A model generated the notes under the pieces. The model worked only from the letters and a program-made list of their open reading frames with translations, searched no databases and was not told the DNA's origin. DNA of 64,000 bases from Trametes villosa. Taxonomy: Eukaryota; Basidiomycota; Agaricomycetes; Polyporales; Polyporaceae. Shown here piece after piece: positions 10,397 to 22,250 of this stretch (position 1 is its first letter; the number at the start of each line of letters is the position of its first letter). Location: NCBI GenBank assembly GCA_002964805.2, contig PUDQ02000049.1:62001-126000 (forward strand). Direction: 5' to 3'. The position numbers and the translations under genes are program-made.

Positions 10397-13300
10397 TTAC
10401 GATTGATGAGGAACAAAGAAATCGTTTCTTATGGGGTGAGCTCCCAGCCAACTCGCGTCACAGAAAGTTGACCCCGTGGGAAAATATTTTCAATCTCAGC
10501 TAATAAATCATTAGTTCTCAAATAAGCGCCACATACAACTTTCACATACAAACATAGGGTTAGGGTCACAAGCCATTAGAAACTCTCGAGTTAGAGGCTA
10601 GATTATGCACACAGCCACTCTGACTGCTTGCTAGCCTTGCTCTAATGCCCATTGCTGGGCGCCTGTGTAACCCTAGGTCGCACAGCATGCGCAGTCACTT
10701 TCTATGTATACTGCTGTCTACTAGAAGGTGAGCATGCTCACAAGGCTTCTATGGTGTCAAACACATTGATTATACTTTGTGTGCTTGGCAATGATAGTGA
10801 TATGACATTATCTTATGCTGAGATTAAATAGCCATTCTTCACTATCATACTTCAGGCATGATACATTGAGGTGTGGGCATGCTACAACAACTCAATTGGT
10901 AACTATACCAACATTGAAAACTGTGTTTTCATATATACTGAGGTCTCTATCAGTATTATACTCAATGCTTCTCTAACTGCTCATTGAATATCAAGAAATA
11001 TGAGTTTGCATCATCAACAGCTCAGCTGAGATGATGTACTCTGATCAGATAGAGCTTCAAGCAGCTTACTAATGATATGTGACACATGCATATTGAATAC
11101 AAATTGGAGGAGCTGTGGACAAAAAGGTGGCCATCATGGCTTTTATGGAGCACTTTCGAGCAGTTTCTTTTTTTGCTGATTACTGGACATTGTCCCCATC
11201 ATTGTTATCATTGCATACCTCCATTAGATAGCCCTCAAAAATGCTGTCCTAATGGTATACTGTGCTTGCAGGTTGAACAGAAACTGGACAAGTGTGGCTA
11301 AAACACTGCCAAAAAGTGCCTATTTTTCAAAAACAAATCTGGCCAAGGCCCTTGAGCGCTAGTGGAAGTCCATCCCAGAAACTTCTACTAGCACTGAATG
11401 GACTTAGCCTGATTTTGTCTTTTGTGCACTTATTTGCCGGTAGAAAAATCTCAAGGACACTTGCTTCAAATTGTAGTCAAACTGCTTTAGTGCAATGAGT
11501 TAAGTGTATAAGGGCACAGAAACAATCACATCAGGTAGCCCTTGACCATAAGTGTATTATAGAGCAAAGATATACACTATTTGGTAAGGAGACTACTGTG
11601 TAAACAGCGATTTACTGGTTTGAAGGGACAGAGGGATGCTTGTATCACAGCTATACCCCTCAGCACTTTCCAGACCTAAGCAGGGTCTAATGAGACTGTA
11701 GTGATCAGTTCAAATTGACTGTACACTGCTGTGCAGGGTTAATAAGTGGCTCATGTCCTCTTATAATGAAGTGTTACAGGAGAGATGATGGGTAATTGAT
11801 ACATGTCAATACCCCCATGTTGTAGAGCTCAGAAGCACCTTTTTAACGGTATATAACACATGTCATTTGGAACAGAACTGGAGGAGCAGTGGCCAAAAGA
11901 ACCAGAGGAGGGGGTAATATTGTAAGCTGTGGCTGAGAACAAATAAAGCCAAAGCTGATGGCAGGGAACACGGAATCCGTGTTCCCTGCCAGGTTCCCTG
12001 CCATCAGATCTGGTCTTGTTTGGCTCTTCGCACAAATAATTTCATTTTGGGCCACTGGATAGTTCAATTACCATGTATTATATGTCATCAGAAAGCTATA
12101 AGTGAGTAAAATCCAATGGTGAACAAATCAGGATGTAATACCGACTCTAGTACTTGTAAATAGGGCAGCAAATCCCCATTAGTGCCACAATTCAGCCACA
12201 TTCAGCTTCTATGGCTCGTATTTCAGTATTATATGCACAAACCCTCAAATTGTTATGAACCATTAGACACTTTTTGTTCGCGATATAGACGGGTGGTGCA
12301 ATGCAATTAATAAGCTGGAGCAGTCCAGATCGGGGAGGTTTGGTGGAGCGACGGAGCGTTCGTGCCCAGCGCGTGTGCGAGTGAAGCCGCACGAGGCGCC
12401 CATCGCCAGCCAACGACGGCGCAGAATTTCGCCCGTCACTGTGCTACGGGCATTTTGGAGCGTTTGGAGCAGATCTCGGCAACACCCACTCGATGCAGCC
12501 ATCAGCCCCACACAATCCGGTTCAATATTGCAAACAAAAAGTGTCTATTGGATTCAGTTTTTCAGCCTCTGTTCAATGAGCTATGCTATATGTTGTTTAA
12601 GTAACTACAGGCCACACAAGTAATCAAATGATGCTCAAAATGGCAGCAGTACAATGGTTCAGTCAATGGAATGCCTCCTGTGGTGTGCTAAGCAGACAAA
12701 ATCTTGAGCTTGTCACTTTCCATTCTATGCATAAATTAGAGAAGGAGGGACAACAAAGTAGCCTGTGGCTCATAACATAAATCCCTTTGTAACTCTGGCC
12801 CTGGTAGCCCAAATGACATGAAACAAGTGTTAGCAGGAAACTGTCTATGAGTAGGATCACACTGTCAAAAAAGCCAGTTGTAATACCAACTACAGCAGTC
12901 TCTAACAGTGCTGCAATTCCCCATCAGTGCCACAGCCCAGCCACATCCAGCTTCTAGAGTTTTATATGTCATCAGAATCAGCTTTCCAAGACCTATCTAA
13001 TGGTACATACTGGATATTCCAAACATGGTTATAGGCTTTCAAACTACTGGCAGTGTTGGATTACCTGCTACACAGAAAAAGTGCATATATTCAACTTTTG
13101 TTGATATGCTGATTGAGTGTGGCTGCAGATAAAATCTATACAAACATGCCTCTCCATTCAAGTAGGCAATTACTATGCTACTACTAACAGTAGAGGTAGT
13201 TAAGCAAGTTAATGACAATCTGATAGCAGATTGTCAATTGCTCAGATCTACAACTGCTGATCTCACTTGCTGCATCTGATGGTAAACAGCCTACTTTTTT

Positions 13301-13972
13301 TGCTACATTGGGCAAATTTTCTGTCTTGTCAGGTTGTTTCTACTGATAAACTTTCTATGGTATATAAATGCAAGCAGGATGGCTTGGAAAATGGGTAAGT
13401 CAGCATAATGAGCAAGAAATTAGGTCAAATTATCACAGAAAGCCTCAGTTGTTACCTCCACACAAATTGCTCTGGTATCAACTTGTATTCAATGGTGAAC
13501 ACCATGATATATGGAGATATGATTGTTATCAGGGTGTTCATTCATTAGTTAGCAGGGTTGAAATACTTCTTGAATCAACTACAGAAAAATCAAATCAGCT
13601 AGTAGCATTTTTGTAGGAGCTATCCTCTAATAAAACAGTTGCTACAAAGTGATATGTATACTTACTCAATTAGGGAAGTTTCCGGTGTACATTGCTTGCC
13701 CTGCATGTAAGATATTGAGCACTTCTAGTACTTTTTAGCAAATAGCTTTTGGGCTTGCTACATACCAAGCGTAGGCAGGTGAAAACTATCATGGTGTTGT
13801 CAGTTAATTTTGAATTTTGACATATGGGGGTACATCAAGCCCCTTTGTTGAAGCCACACAGTGAGTGCCCTTTGATAGCTATTCAGTGTAATCAAAGGTG
13901 TTCATAAATGATCACAATTCTCTGCAAAACCTCATCAATCGGACACACCAGTATTGGCCCTCTTCCCCCAAG
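10397..13972 (+). mobile_element. Full-length HLF element, copy 1 (non-autonomous Helitron-like)
   Basis: About 3.58 kb, A+T-rich, non-coding. The left end is TTACGATTGATGAGGAAC. The right end is CCTCATCAATCGG followed about 25 bases later by GGCCCTCTTCCCCCAAG, after which the flanking base is T. The 3' terminus matches that of the coding Helitron at 21003-21045. ATTGATGAGG near the left end and CCTCATCAAT near the right end are inverted copies. The flanks are A on the left and T on the right, as for Helitron insertion into AT. Internal open frames of 60-80 codons show no family features. Confidence 0.65.
11960..11990. repeat. 31-bp near-perfect palindrome (15-bp arms)
   Basis: GGCAGGGAACACGGA, one central A, then its exact reverse complement. 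A further partial copy 'ggttccctgccatcag' follows and 'aagctgatggcagggaac' precedes. A single-arm relative, 'ttccctgccatcagctttgg', occurs at about 23260, so the palindrome arose by local inverted duplication within HLF. It is duplicated at 27436-27466. Confidence 0.9.
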
Positions 13973-14514
13973 TCTTAGATAAGCATGTTGAACTTGCATC
14001 TCCGTGTGCTCCTCGTTCTTACCTCTCCCCACCACCACTGCCCTCATGAAACTGCCCCATACCTTGTCATTCTCACTGCTATATAAGCCTTCTGGCCCAG
14101 TGCCAATGGTTGATGTACTACAGCACTATCACACCTATTGGCCTAAGCACAGTGCTGGAGCTCCGTGATAGCTGTCCACAGGTCTCCCTATCCCGAGGTG
14201 TGGGTATACTCATCTCCACCGCTAGTGACTGCTGCTGATAATCTTGAAAAGGTCTGATGGGCAGCCCCTCTAGCAGGGGCCCAACCTTATGGTTGCCCAA
14301 AGTCCTGGTACCACATTGTGGTGAGGTTTTTGGGGGCACCCCCATGACAAGCCCCCTAAGTTACAAAGAAAGCCAGATATATAAGCATGAGGTTCTTGGG
14401 GGCACCTCCAGAACAAGCCCCCTAAGTACAAGTCAGCTTTGCAGTCGAGACGTAGCTATATGCTATAAACCAGAGTTCAAATCAGTCCAGACATTGGCCA
14501 GGCTGGTGAGAGTT
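13973..14514 (+). promoter_or_regulatory. Helitron upstream region with TATA-like motif and 66-bp direct repeat
   Basis: Contains 'ctatataagcc' at about 14081 and a 66-bp-period direct repeat starting at 14323 and 14389 ('gaggttnttgggggcacc' with 'aagccccctaagt'). It precedes the Helitron coding region and probably holds its 5' end and promoter. The 5' terminus itself (TC) cannot be fixed from this single copy. Confidence 0.4.
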
Positions 14515-17500
14515 ATGTCTCAGCGCGGTAATTACCTTCAACATGATTTCCGTGTCATACTGCATAAATGCTTGGCCCACCATGCCCTGTCTGGCTTGGC
14601 CAAGAAATACTGCTTATCCGTGCAACAGGCACCTTTACGGGATACGTTGAAGGGAGGTGCAGCTGCTCACAAGGGCAGATCTGCTCATGTGTGGCTAGCT
14701 ACTGAGCTCAATGACTTTGTCTGCAGGAACACCCTACAATCAGATGATGATACTAAATATGTGTTTCGAAGCTACATACCAAACTCAATGGTTAGTAACT
14801 ATAGCGGCGTAGATAGTTTACTTGTTGCGGATATCCCTATCCCCACTCTAGTGACCAAGTTATCCAAGCAACATCTTTGGTACGTGGCACAATCCCACCA
14901 TTTGATGCATATATCCCAGCGCAAAAGCAAGGAATCGACTGTCACTGAGCTCATAAAACACACATGTGTGCAGCATGTTTGCTTGTTTGTTCCATCTAAG
15001 AAGCCCAAGACCCCCTTGGTGAGAAATCAACAATACAGGGATAACCGCAAGTCATCGCAAGCTGAGAAATTGCGCAGATTCCCTCCACCACATGTTACTC
15101 CGGGGAGGTTGTCAAAGGCTTCTCAAAAGATTGTTCTGACTTCCAGGAGTCTGCTTGTGCGGTGTGTGCACAGCTTGTACAACAAAAGCTCCTGACACCA
15201 ATTAGCAAGGAAGACTTTCATCAAAGCCTATTGATGTCTGATAATCTTGTGACAAGAAAAGAGCGGAGAGCCACTAATGACCCAACTGCTGATATCCCTG
15301 GCCCAATTTTGCTTCCTAATTGTGAGGTTATCTGCATTTCATGCTTGACTAGTTTGAAGGATGGTCATATGCCCCCAGACAGTCTTGTAAATGGCCTTCG
15401 GATTGGGGAAATACCACCCCAACTACAAAACCTGAGCTTCACTGAAAAAATGCTCATAGCACGTGTCAAACACAACCACTGCATTGTCAAGGTACATATG
15501 TCAGGCATGTCAAAGCTTCGGGCCAATGTTGTGAGCCATTCGCTCCCAATGCCCAAGATATATTCTGTACTGCCACCTAAATGTGAAGAGCTAAGTGAGG
15601 TGTTGGCCTTCTTATATCTGGGACCCAACCAACCAACGGCAAAGGAATACAACCGCACACCAATGTTGGTCCGGCGTAACAAAGTGGCAAATGCGCTAGA
15701 GTGGCTCAAGCTCAATCATGCAGACTATGCAGACCTTCAGATCTCCTATGAGAATATCAACTCATATCCAGAAGATGAACCACCAGTGATCGTAAACTAC
15801 TCTAGAAGCATGGAATCTAATCAAGACCCAGAGGCTACCGCTGTAAATGCATCTGAAGAGGACGAGGGTGCAGATGACGGTGACTGCCCCTTTGTTGTCC
15901 ACGGGCTGACTGGAGCAAGTCTGGAGCACATGGGAAAGGTTAGGCCGTATGAGATCACTGCACGTGCCATAGAACACTTCAAGTCAGGGGGAAAGGTGCT
16001 TGGGATAGGTCAGTCGGCCGAGCCAGAGAGCCTGTACCACAATCCCCAGCTGTATCCTCAGATGTTCCCCTGGTTGTTCCCATATGGCCTGGGTGGTCTC
16101 AATAATTCTGCAACCGGATGCAGGCCAGTGTCTGAAGAGCGCAGAAAGCAGCAGCTGTTAATGTACCATGATAAGCGCTTTCAGCTAGAGCCTTTATTTC
16201 CACTAGTTGCACTCAACCATGAGCAGATTAAAAAATCCACCACTGCAGGATATTTGTTGGCAGACAAGAACAAGTTTGGTGACATTGCCAACAGGCTGCT
16301 CAATATCAAGGACTCCACCCTAAGTGATATTATTCAGAGGCTGAGTACTGGCTCCATGAAGCCATAAACCGAGGATGAGAAGGCCTGTTTCAAGATATTG
16401 AATGATCTGGATCATGTCAATTACAAGGTCCAAGGGTCCATTACAAGCAAAAAGTATATGCGCAATGAAATATGGTCCCTCGTGTCATATCTGGGTGCTC
16501 CCTCGTGGTTTGTCACCTTTGCCCCTGCTGATGTCAAGCACCCCATTGCATTATATTTTGCTGATACCAATCAGAAATTTGTGCCTGCCTTCAGGGATAA
16601 AAATGAGCGCCTGCATTTGATAGCCAATAACCCTGTAGCAGGTGCTCGCTTTTTTAAGATGATGGTGGACCTGTTCATCAAGCATGTCCTCGGTGTAGGG
16701 CTAGACGGACCAGGCTTATATGGCGAGACATCTGGATATTATGGGACTGTAGAGCAGCAGGGCCGGCTGACTTTGCACATGCACATGCTAATCTGGATCA
16801 AAAATTCACTGACCCCGCAGGAGATACGTGATAAAATCATTGACCCCAGCTCAGAAGGCCATGGTGGAGTATCTGGAAAGTGTGCACATGGGAGAATTCA
16901 TCACTGGGAGCATGGAAAGTGTGAGACAGAATATTTCTGATGAGGAGCATAAAAATCCTACCAGAACTTCCCCTACAGAGACACTGCCTGAAGCGCCGCC
17001 CAAGAGATGTGACCACCCACCAAAAACAGAATGCATCAAGTGTCAGAGACACAAGTCATGGTGGGACAGGTTCAGGCAGACTGTAGATGAGATATTGTAC
17101 CTGTCCAACAGACACACCTGCCATGCATCATCCAAGAAAGACAAGGCTGATCTGGGAAGGTCTGACAAGCCTGACTTTGACAACCGTGGCTGCACTGATA
17201 AAAATGGCAACTGCAAGGCCCGCTTCCCCAGGGAGACCCGCCCAGAAACTATAGCGGACCCTAGTACGGGTGCACTGCTGATGAAAAAGGGTGAAGCCTG
17301 GCTTAATACATTCACGCCTGCAGTGACATATCTGATGCGCAGCAACACTGATGTCACCAGCCTGCTCTCAGGCACTGCCATTAAATCTGTCATAGCCTAT
17401 GTGGCGGATTATACCACAAAAACCCCACTCAAGACGCATGTGATGTTTCAGTCCATTCAGCAGGTGTTTGAGCGGAATGTGGAGCTACTAGGAAGTCAAA

Positions 17501-20500
17501 AGTCTACCAAGGAGAAGGCTCGTTCATTAATCACTAAAATAGTAAACTCCCTGACAGCCTGCTCTGAAATTGGGGGACCCATGGCAGCCATGTACCTGCT
17601 CAAGCATCCCGACCATTACAAGAGCCACAGGTTCCGTACATGCTTCTGGAAGGGATATGTGTACAAGGTGATGCGCGCATGGGAGGACTCTACCAAGATT
17701 ACCGAGGAGGGCACTACTAAGGTGATGCTTGGCCAGGCAGGGAATGGGGAGACCACCAGGCGGATTATTGCTCTTTCTCCTGTGCAAGATTATATATGGC
17801 GCCCCACAGAGTATGAAGACATGTCGCTGTATGATTGGGTCCGGCTGGCAGAGAAGCAGCGCATCAGTAGCCGCAAGAAGGGCCCTAAGCTTGAGGAATA
17901 TCCTGAACAAGAAGATGTAGACTCTGAGTTTGAGGACAACTATAATGTCAATGAAGATGCTGAGCTCAAGGGTGCAGGACTGCCTGAAGAAGAGGAAGAA
18001 GAATCAGAGGATGAACTTTTGCTGACCAAGGCTTCTAATCAGCGCCTACAGGAAGACGCAGCCCCTAGTCCTAAGAAAGCTAATCCCCGATCCAAATATG
18101 TTAGGTTTCATGAAAACCATCCGCAGTATGAGACACACCATGTCAAGCTTCCGGATGAGTCAGAGGCATTTGTTCCCAACTTCATTGGGGGTTCACTTCC
18201 ACGCCGGGATGCAGGCAACCGGGAGCAGTACTGCATGACCATGCTCACACTCTTCAAGCCGTGGCGGGCGGGGCAGGATTTGAGGCCTAGTCAGGATGTG
18301 CTCTGGGATGATGTATTCAACGGATATCCATTCACTGAGAGGCAGAAGGAGGTCATGAAGTTTTTCCATATCAAGTATGAGTGCAATGATGCCAGGGACG
18401 ACTTTTCCGCAGCACGCAAAAAGGGTGCAAAGACCGGCAGCTCGCCTTTCAACTTGGATAATGCCACCCTCGATGACATGGACACCCAGTATTATAATGA
18501 TGATGGTGAACTGAATATCAGTGAAATTGAAGCCATGGTCCTGCGTGCTAATGACTGGACAGAGCTGAGCAACGCAGAAATCAGCAGGCGGACACAAATG
18601 GCCCAGGCAGAACAAATTATTCAGGGCTCTGGCTGGCTAGACCCCATGAAAGAAAAGGCAGCAGCTGACCTGCCCTCACGGTTCCAAAGCAAGGAAGACA
18701 TGAGCTCAGCTGACTGGAAGAGTATTCTTGCCAGCATGCGCCAGGAAATATTGGATGCCCGGGATGCACAGGCTGCTCTGAAGAAACCTGCTAATGCAAA
18801 TAATTCCCTGCCTACCAACACAGAAGTCGACGAGGTCAAGGTGATTGACAAGTCATACTATATGAGCAAAGCATTCAGAGCAAAGGACCAGGAGGCACAG
18901 GCACTCATTGACACCACTGCCAGGGAATTCAGCCTCAACGAAGCGCAGGAGCGCGCCTTCCGTATTGTGGCCAACCATGCTGTAGATTCCAATGGTGAGC
19001 ATCTTAAGATGTATCTTGGGGGCATGGCAGGCACTGGAAAGTCCCAGGTCATCAAAGCCCTCACGCACTTTTTTGCTGCACGCCAGGAAAGCTACCGGTT
19101 TATGTGCATGGCACCCACTGGGTCTGCTGCTGCCCTGATCGGAGGCTCTACATACCACTCAATGCTGGGTCTCAGGCAGAACAGCTCCTCAGACTCTGTT
19201 GCCACCTTGCTGCAAGTGCGTGCGCGCCTCCAAAATGTTGAGTATATGTTTATTGATGAGATCAGCATGGTTGACTGCGGCAGTGTATATACCATCTGCG
19301 CAAAAATGTGTGCAGCACTCAAAAATAATGGAGCACCGTTTGGGGGCATCAATATGATTTTTGCAGGGGACTTTGCCCAGCTGCCCCCCGCCATGAGTGG
19401 CAATGCATCATATTCACACAAGGTTGGCCGAGTCATCCACCGCACCCACAGCCATGCGCAGCAGCAAGCCTCTATTGGCAAGGCACTGTGGCACCAGTTT
19501 ACCACCGTGGTCATATTGAGAGAAAACATGCGGCAGCGGTCCCAGGGTGTGAATGATGCCAAGCTCAGAACAGCGCTGGAAAATCTCAGATATAAATCCT
19601 GCACACCTGAGGACATCCAGCTTCTCCAATCTCGTGTTGCAGGCCGTGGTCCAGGGAGACCCAAACTAAACCAGCCATGCTTCCGCAATGTGTCCATCAT
19701 CACAGCCTGGAATACCCACAGGGACAAGATCAATGAGCTGGGCTGCGAGCGGTTTGCAAGGGAAAATGGCCAGCCCCTGACTGCGTTTTATTCCATTGAC
19801 AAGCTGTCTGCCAGCAATGACGATGAAGCAACTAAAAAGCAGAGGAGGCAGACTATGAATCCCAGGTGCTCTACCAATATTCTGAGCCCTGAACTCCAGG
19901 ACTGTCTGTGGAATCTCTCACATACCCTGACAGACCACCTGCCTGGCAAGCTCACGCTGTGTGTTGGGATGCCAGTGATGATTAAAATCAATGAAGCGAC
20001 AGAGTGCTGCGTGACCAATGGTGTGGAGGGAGTGGTGGTAGGCTGGAAGTCCAGACCCATCAGCGAAGACAAGGAGACACTGGAGACATTATTTGTCAAG
20101 CTCACTGCTGCACCCACTCCGGTGAAACTGGAAGGACTCCCAGAAAATGTAGTGCCCATCAGCCATCAGTCACGCAAGATCAGATGCAAGATGCCCAATG
20201 GAAATTTTCTGTCCATCTCCCGGGACCAGGTGTCTGTGATTCCCAACTTTGCCATGACAGACTTTGGTTCCCAGGGGCGCACCCGGCCGCACAATGTGTG
20301 TGATTTACAGAATTGCCGCTCGCATCAGTCAATATATACATGCCTGTCCCGGGGATCCACATACAATGGGACTTTTATTGTGCAGCCCTTTGACCCACGG
20401 AAGCTGACTGGAGGAATAGCAGGAAGTCTGCGTCAGGAGTTCAGGGAGCTTGAACTGCTGGATGAATTAACCAAACTGCGCTACCTGGGCAAAATTTCAC

Positions 20501-20928
20501 CTGCAGTCACTGGCATCACACGCAATGAATCTGGAAAAACAGCTTGTACAAGGGAGGGTCATACAAGGGCCAGAGTATTACTGCCTGGATGGGCGCCATC
20601 TTCAACCAGAAGACAAGCCAGATATGCCCGCAGTGTGAGCGGCCATTGCACCAGTACATAAAATGTGAGACTGCCCCTGCTTTCGTGGCATTCAATATCC
20701 ACAATGTCAAGGCAGATATCTAGATATAGGCTGTGTGGGTTAATTTACTTTGGCAAGTTTCACTTTACATGCTGTGTAGTGGACAAACATGATGATGTAT
20801 GGTTCCATGATGGGATTAAAACTGGGACTAGTCTGGTAGCCGAGGGAAATATTATCAACCTCGATTCTAACTTGCTCCAGAAAGCAGGAAAGAGGCGGGT
20901 AAGTGTTCTTCTGTATACCAAGTTGTGA
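14515..20928 (+). pseudogene. Helitron Rep/helicase gene, decayed
   Basis: One long fungal Helitron reading broken into pieces. 15110-15560 gives a DUF6570-like N-terminal block (CxxC 'CAVCAQLV', 'PNCEVICISC', 'LLIARVKHN' type). 16398-16850 is the Rep domain with HUH motif HMH at 16776-16784. The Y2 motif (YVADY) has tyrosines at 17398 and 17410. 18900-20480 is a PIF1-like SF1 helicase with Walker A GMAGTGKS near 19021, Walker B FIDEISMVD near 19250 and 'NMIFAGDFAQLPP'. A C-terminal cysteine-rich part ends with 'YFGKFHFTCCVVDKHDDVWF' (20740-20925). Lesions: frame change near 15105, TAA at 16365-16367, frame change near 16850, frame change near 20530, stop at 20721 with frame change. The first ATG is uncertain (14515 is the best guess). 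The function was rolling-circle transposition; it cannot be active in cis. Confidence 0.85.
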
Positions 20929-21002
20929 ATATCATTTCACTGTCCAAGCGACATAAAAACAATGTATTATGATCAAACATTATATTAATAATAAACTTCA
21001 CT

Positions 21003-21045
21003 CCTCATCAATTGTACCTGCCGGAAAAGGCCCTCTCCCCCCAAG
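21003..21045 (+). other. 3' terminus of the Helitron
   Basis: CCTCATCAATTGTACC, then GGCCCTCTCCCCCCAAG, then flanking T. Position for position this corresponds to the HLF 3' ends at 13972, 24096 and 29447, only about 75 bases after the last Helitron coding sequence. The next base begins a copia fragment. Confidence 0.7.
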
Positions 21046-22005
21046 TGTACAGTTCCTCGTCAAGGTCGCCGTTGATGAAGGCATGAGAGATGTTCATGGA
21101 GCGCATATGGAGGTCCTGGAGCGCTGCCTGAGCGAGGATGAGGCGGATGGAGGACATGCGGATGGTGGGGGCGAAGATCTCCGTGTACTCCAAGCCTGGG
21201 CGCTGGGAGAAGCCCTTGGCAACAAGGCGGGCCTTGTAGCGCTCGATGGAGCCGTCTGCCTTGCGCTTCAAGCGGAAGACCCACTTGCAGCCAATCGCCC
21301 GCTTGCCCGGGGGAAGTGCAGTGACTTCCCATGTGCCGTTGGAGCAATGCGCCGCCAGCTCCTCGTCCATCGCCTTGCGCCACTCGTCCGCGTCAGGACG
21401 GCGCATGGCCTCCTCGTACGTCAAGGGCTCAGCCTCGGAAACAAAGAGTGCACACTCCTCATCATCATCGAGCTCAGAACAAGCAAAGATGAAGTTGACA
21501 GCTTCCTCGATGTCCTCATCCTCATCCTCAGAGTCTGCAATCACGGGCGTGGTCTCGCGGGCATGCCAGATGGACCCTGACGCAACGGATATGGCTCCAT
21601 GCCCGACCGCTTGAGGCCAGGGAAGAACTGCTCATCAGCTCAGCGTGTTCACTGATGACAGTGCGCTTCGTCGTGGGGTTGTAGAACTTCCAGCCCTTGT
21701 AGCCCTCCGGGTACCCAATGAAGACGCGTTTCTCCATGTGAGGAGACAGGCCTTGTCGCTTGTCACGCTGGACGTGGACGTAGGCCGTGCAGCCCCAAAC
21801 ACGGAGGTGGGACACGTCCAGTTTGCGACCATACCAGAGCTTGTAGGGTGGAGCATCTGGGCAGGCAGAGGAGTACAAGCGGTTGAGCACATGGACCAGC
21901 AAGAGGACGGCCTCTCCCCAGAACGTCTGAGGGAGTAGTCCTGACTCTGCCCGCATGGCTGTAACCCTGTCCAACAGCATCCGGTTGGGGGTGACTCTTG
22001 AAGGA
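21046..22005 (-). pseudogene. Ty1/copia pol fragment (integrase C-terminal part and reverse transcriptase N-terminal part)
   Basis: Minus strand. From about 22005 the frame reads the end of a copia integrase ('NRMLLDRVTAMRAESGLLPQ', 'FWGEAVLLLVHVLNRL', 'VWGCTAYVHVQRDKR', 'VFIGYPEGYKGWKFY'). After a frame change between 21610 and 21540 comes the RVT_2 start ('EWRKAMDEELAAHCSNGTW', 'CKWVFRLKRKADGSIERYK', 'NISHAFINGDLDEELY'). It stops at the Helitron 3' end, before the catalytic aspartate pair. No LTR, gag or RNase H is present. It is a dead fragment, possibly severed by the Helitron insertion. Confidence 0.85.
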
Positions 22006-22250
22006 AGATCAGAGCGCAGATGGGGCTGGATTGCAAGCAGAGAGCAGGGAGTTGAGCAAGGGCAGTTAGAGCCGCAGGGCTCATAACCTGTTAGAGCTTG
22101 ATACTGCTGAGAGCGAAAGGCTGGGGTTCAAGTTGACAGACAACACACTGGGGTCTAAGGTGAGCTGCTGAATATATTGCATGAAGAACAACCTATATCT
22201 CACATATACAAGCAAGAACTGAGCATGTGCGCATCACCTTGTACACATAT
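22006..22250. other. Unassigned sequence
   Basis: Sequence between the copia fragment and the next HLF piece. The minus-strand open frame that continues to 22084 is in a different frame from the integrase. I recognise nothing in it. Confidence 0.3.

Larger units (their letters stand above)
9288..13971. repeat. Large direct duplication, copy 1 (4,684 bp)
   Basis: Matches 24764-29447 at a constant offset of 15,476. Every open frame in the two segments translates identically, and I found one base difference near the right end (13964 T versus 29440 C). The left edge lies inside a pseudogene and the right edge coincides with the HLF 3' terminus. The second copy has more of the pseudogene beyond its left edge, so copy 1 is the derived one. 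Confidence 0.95.
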
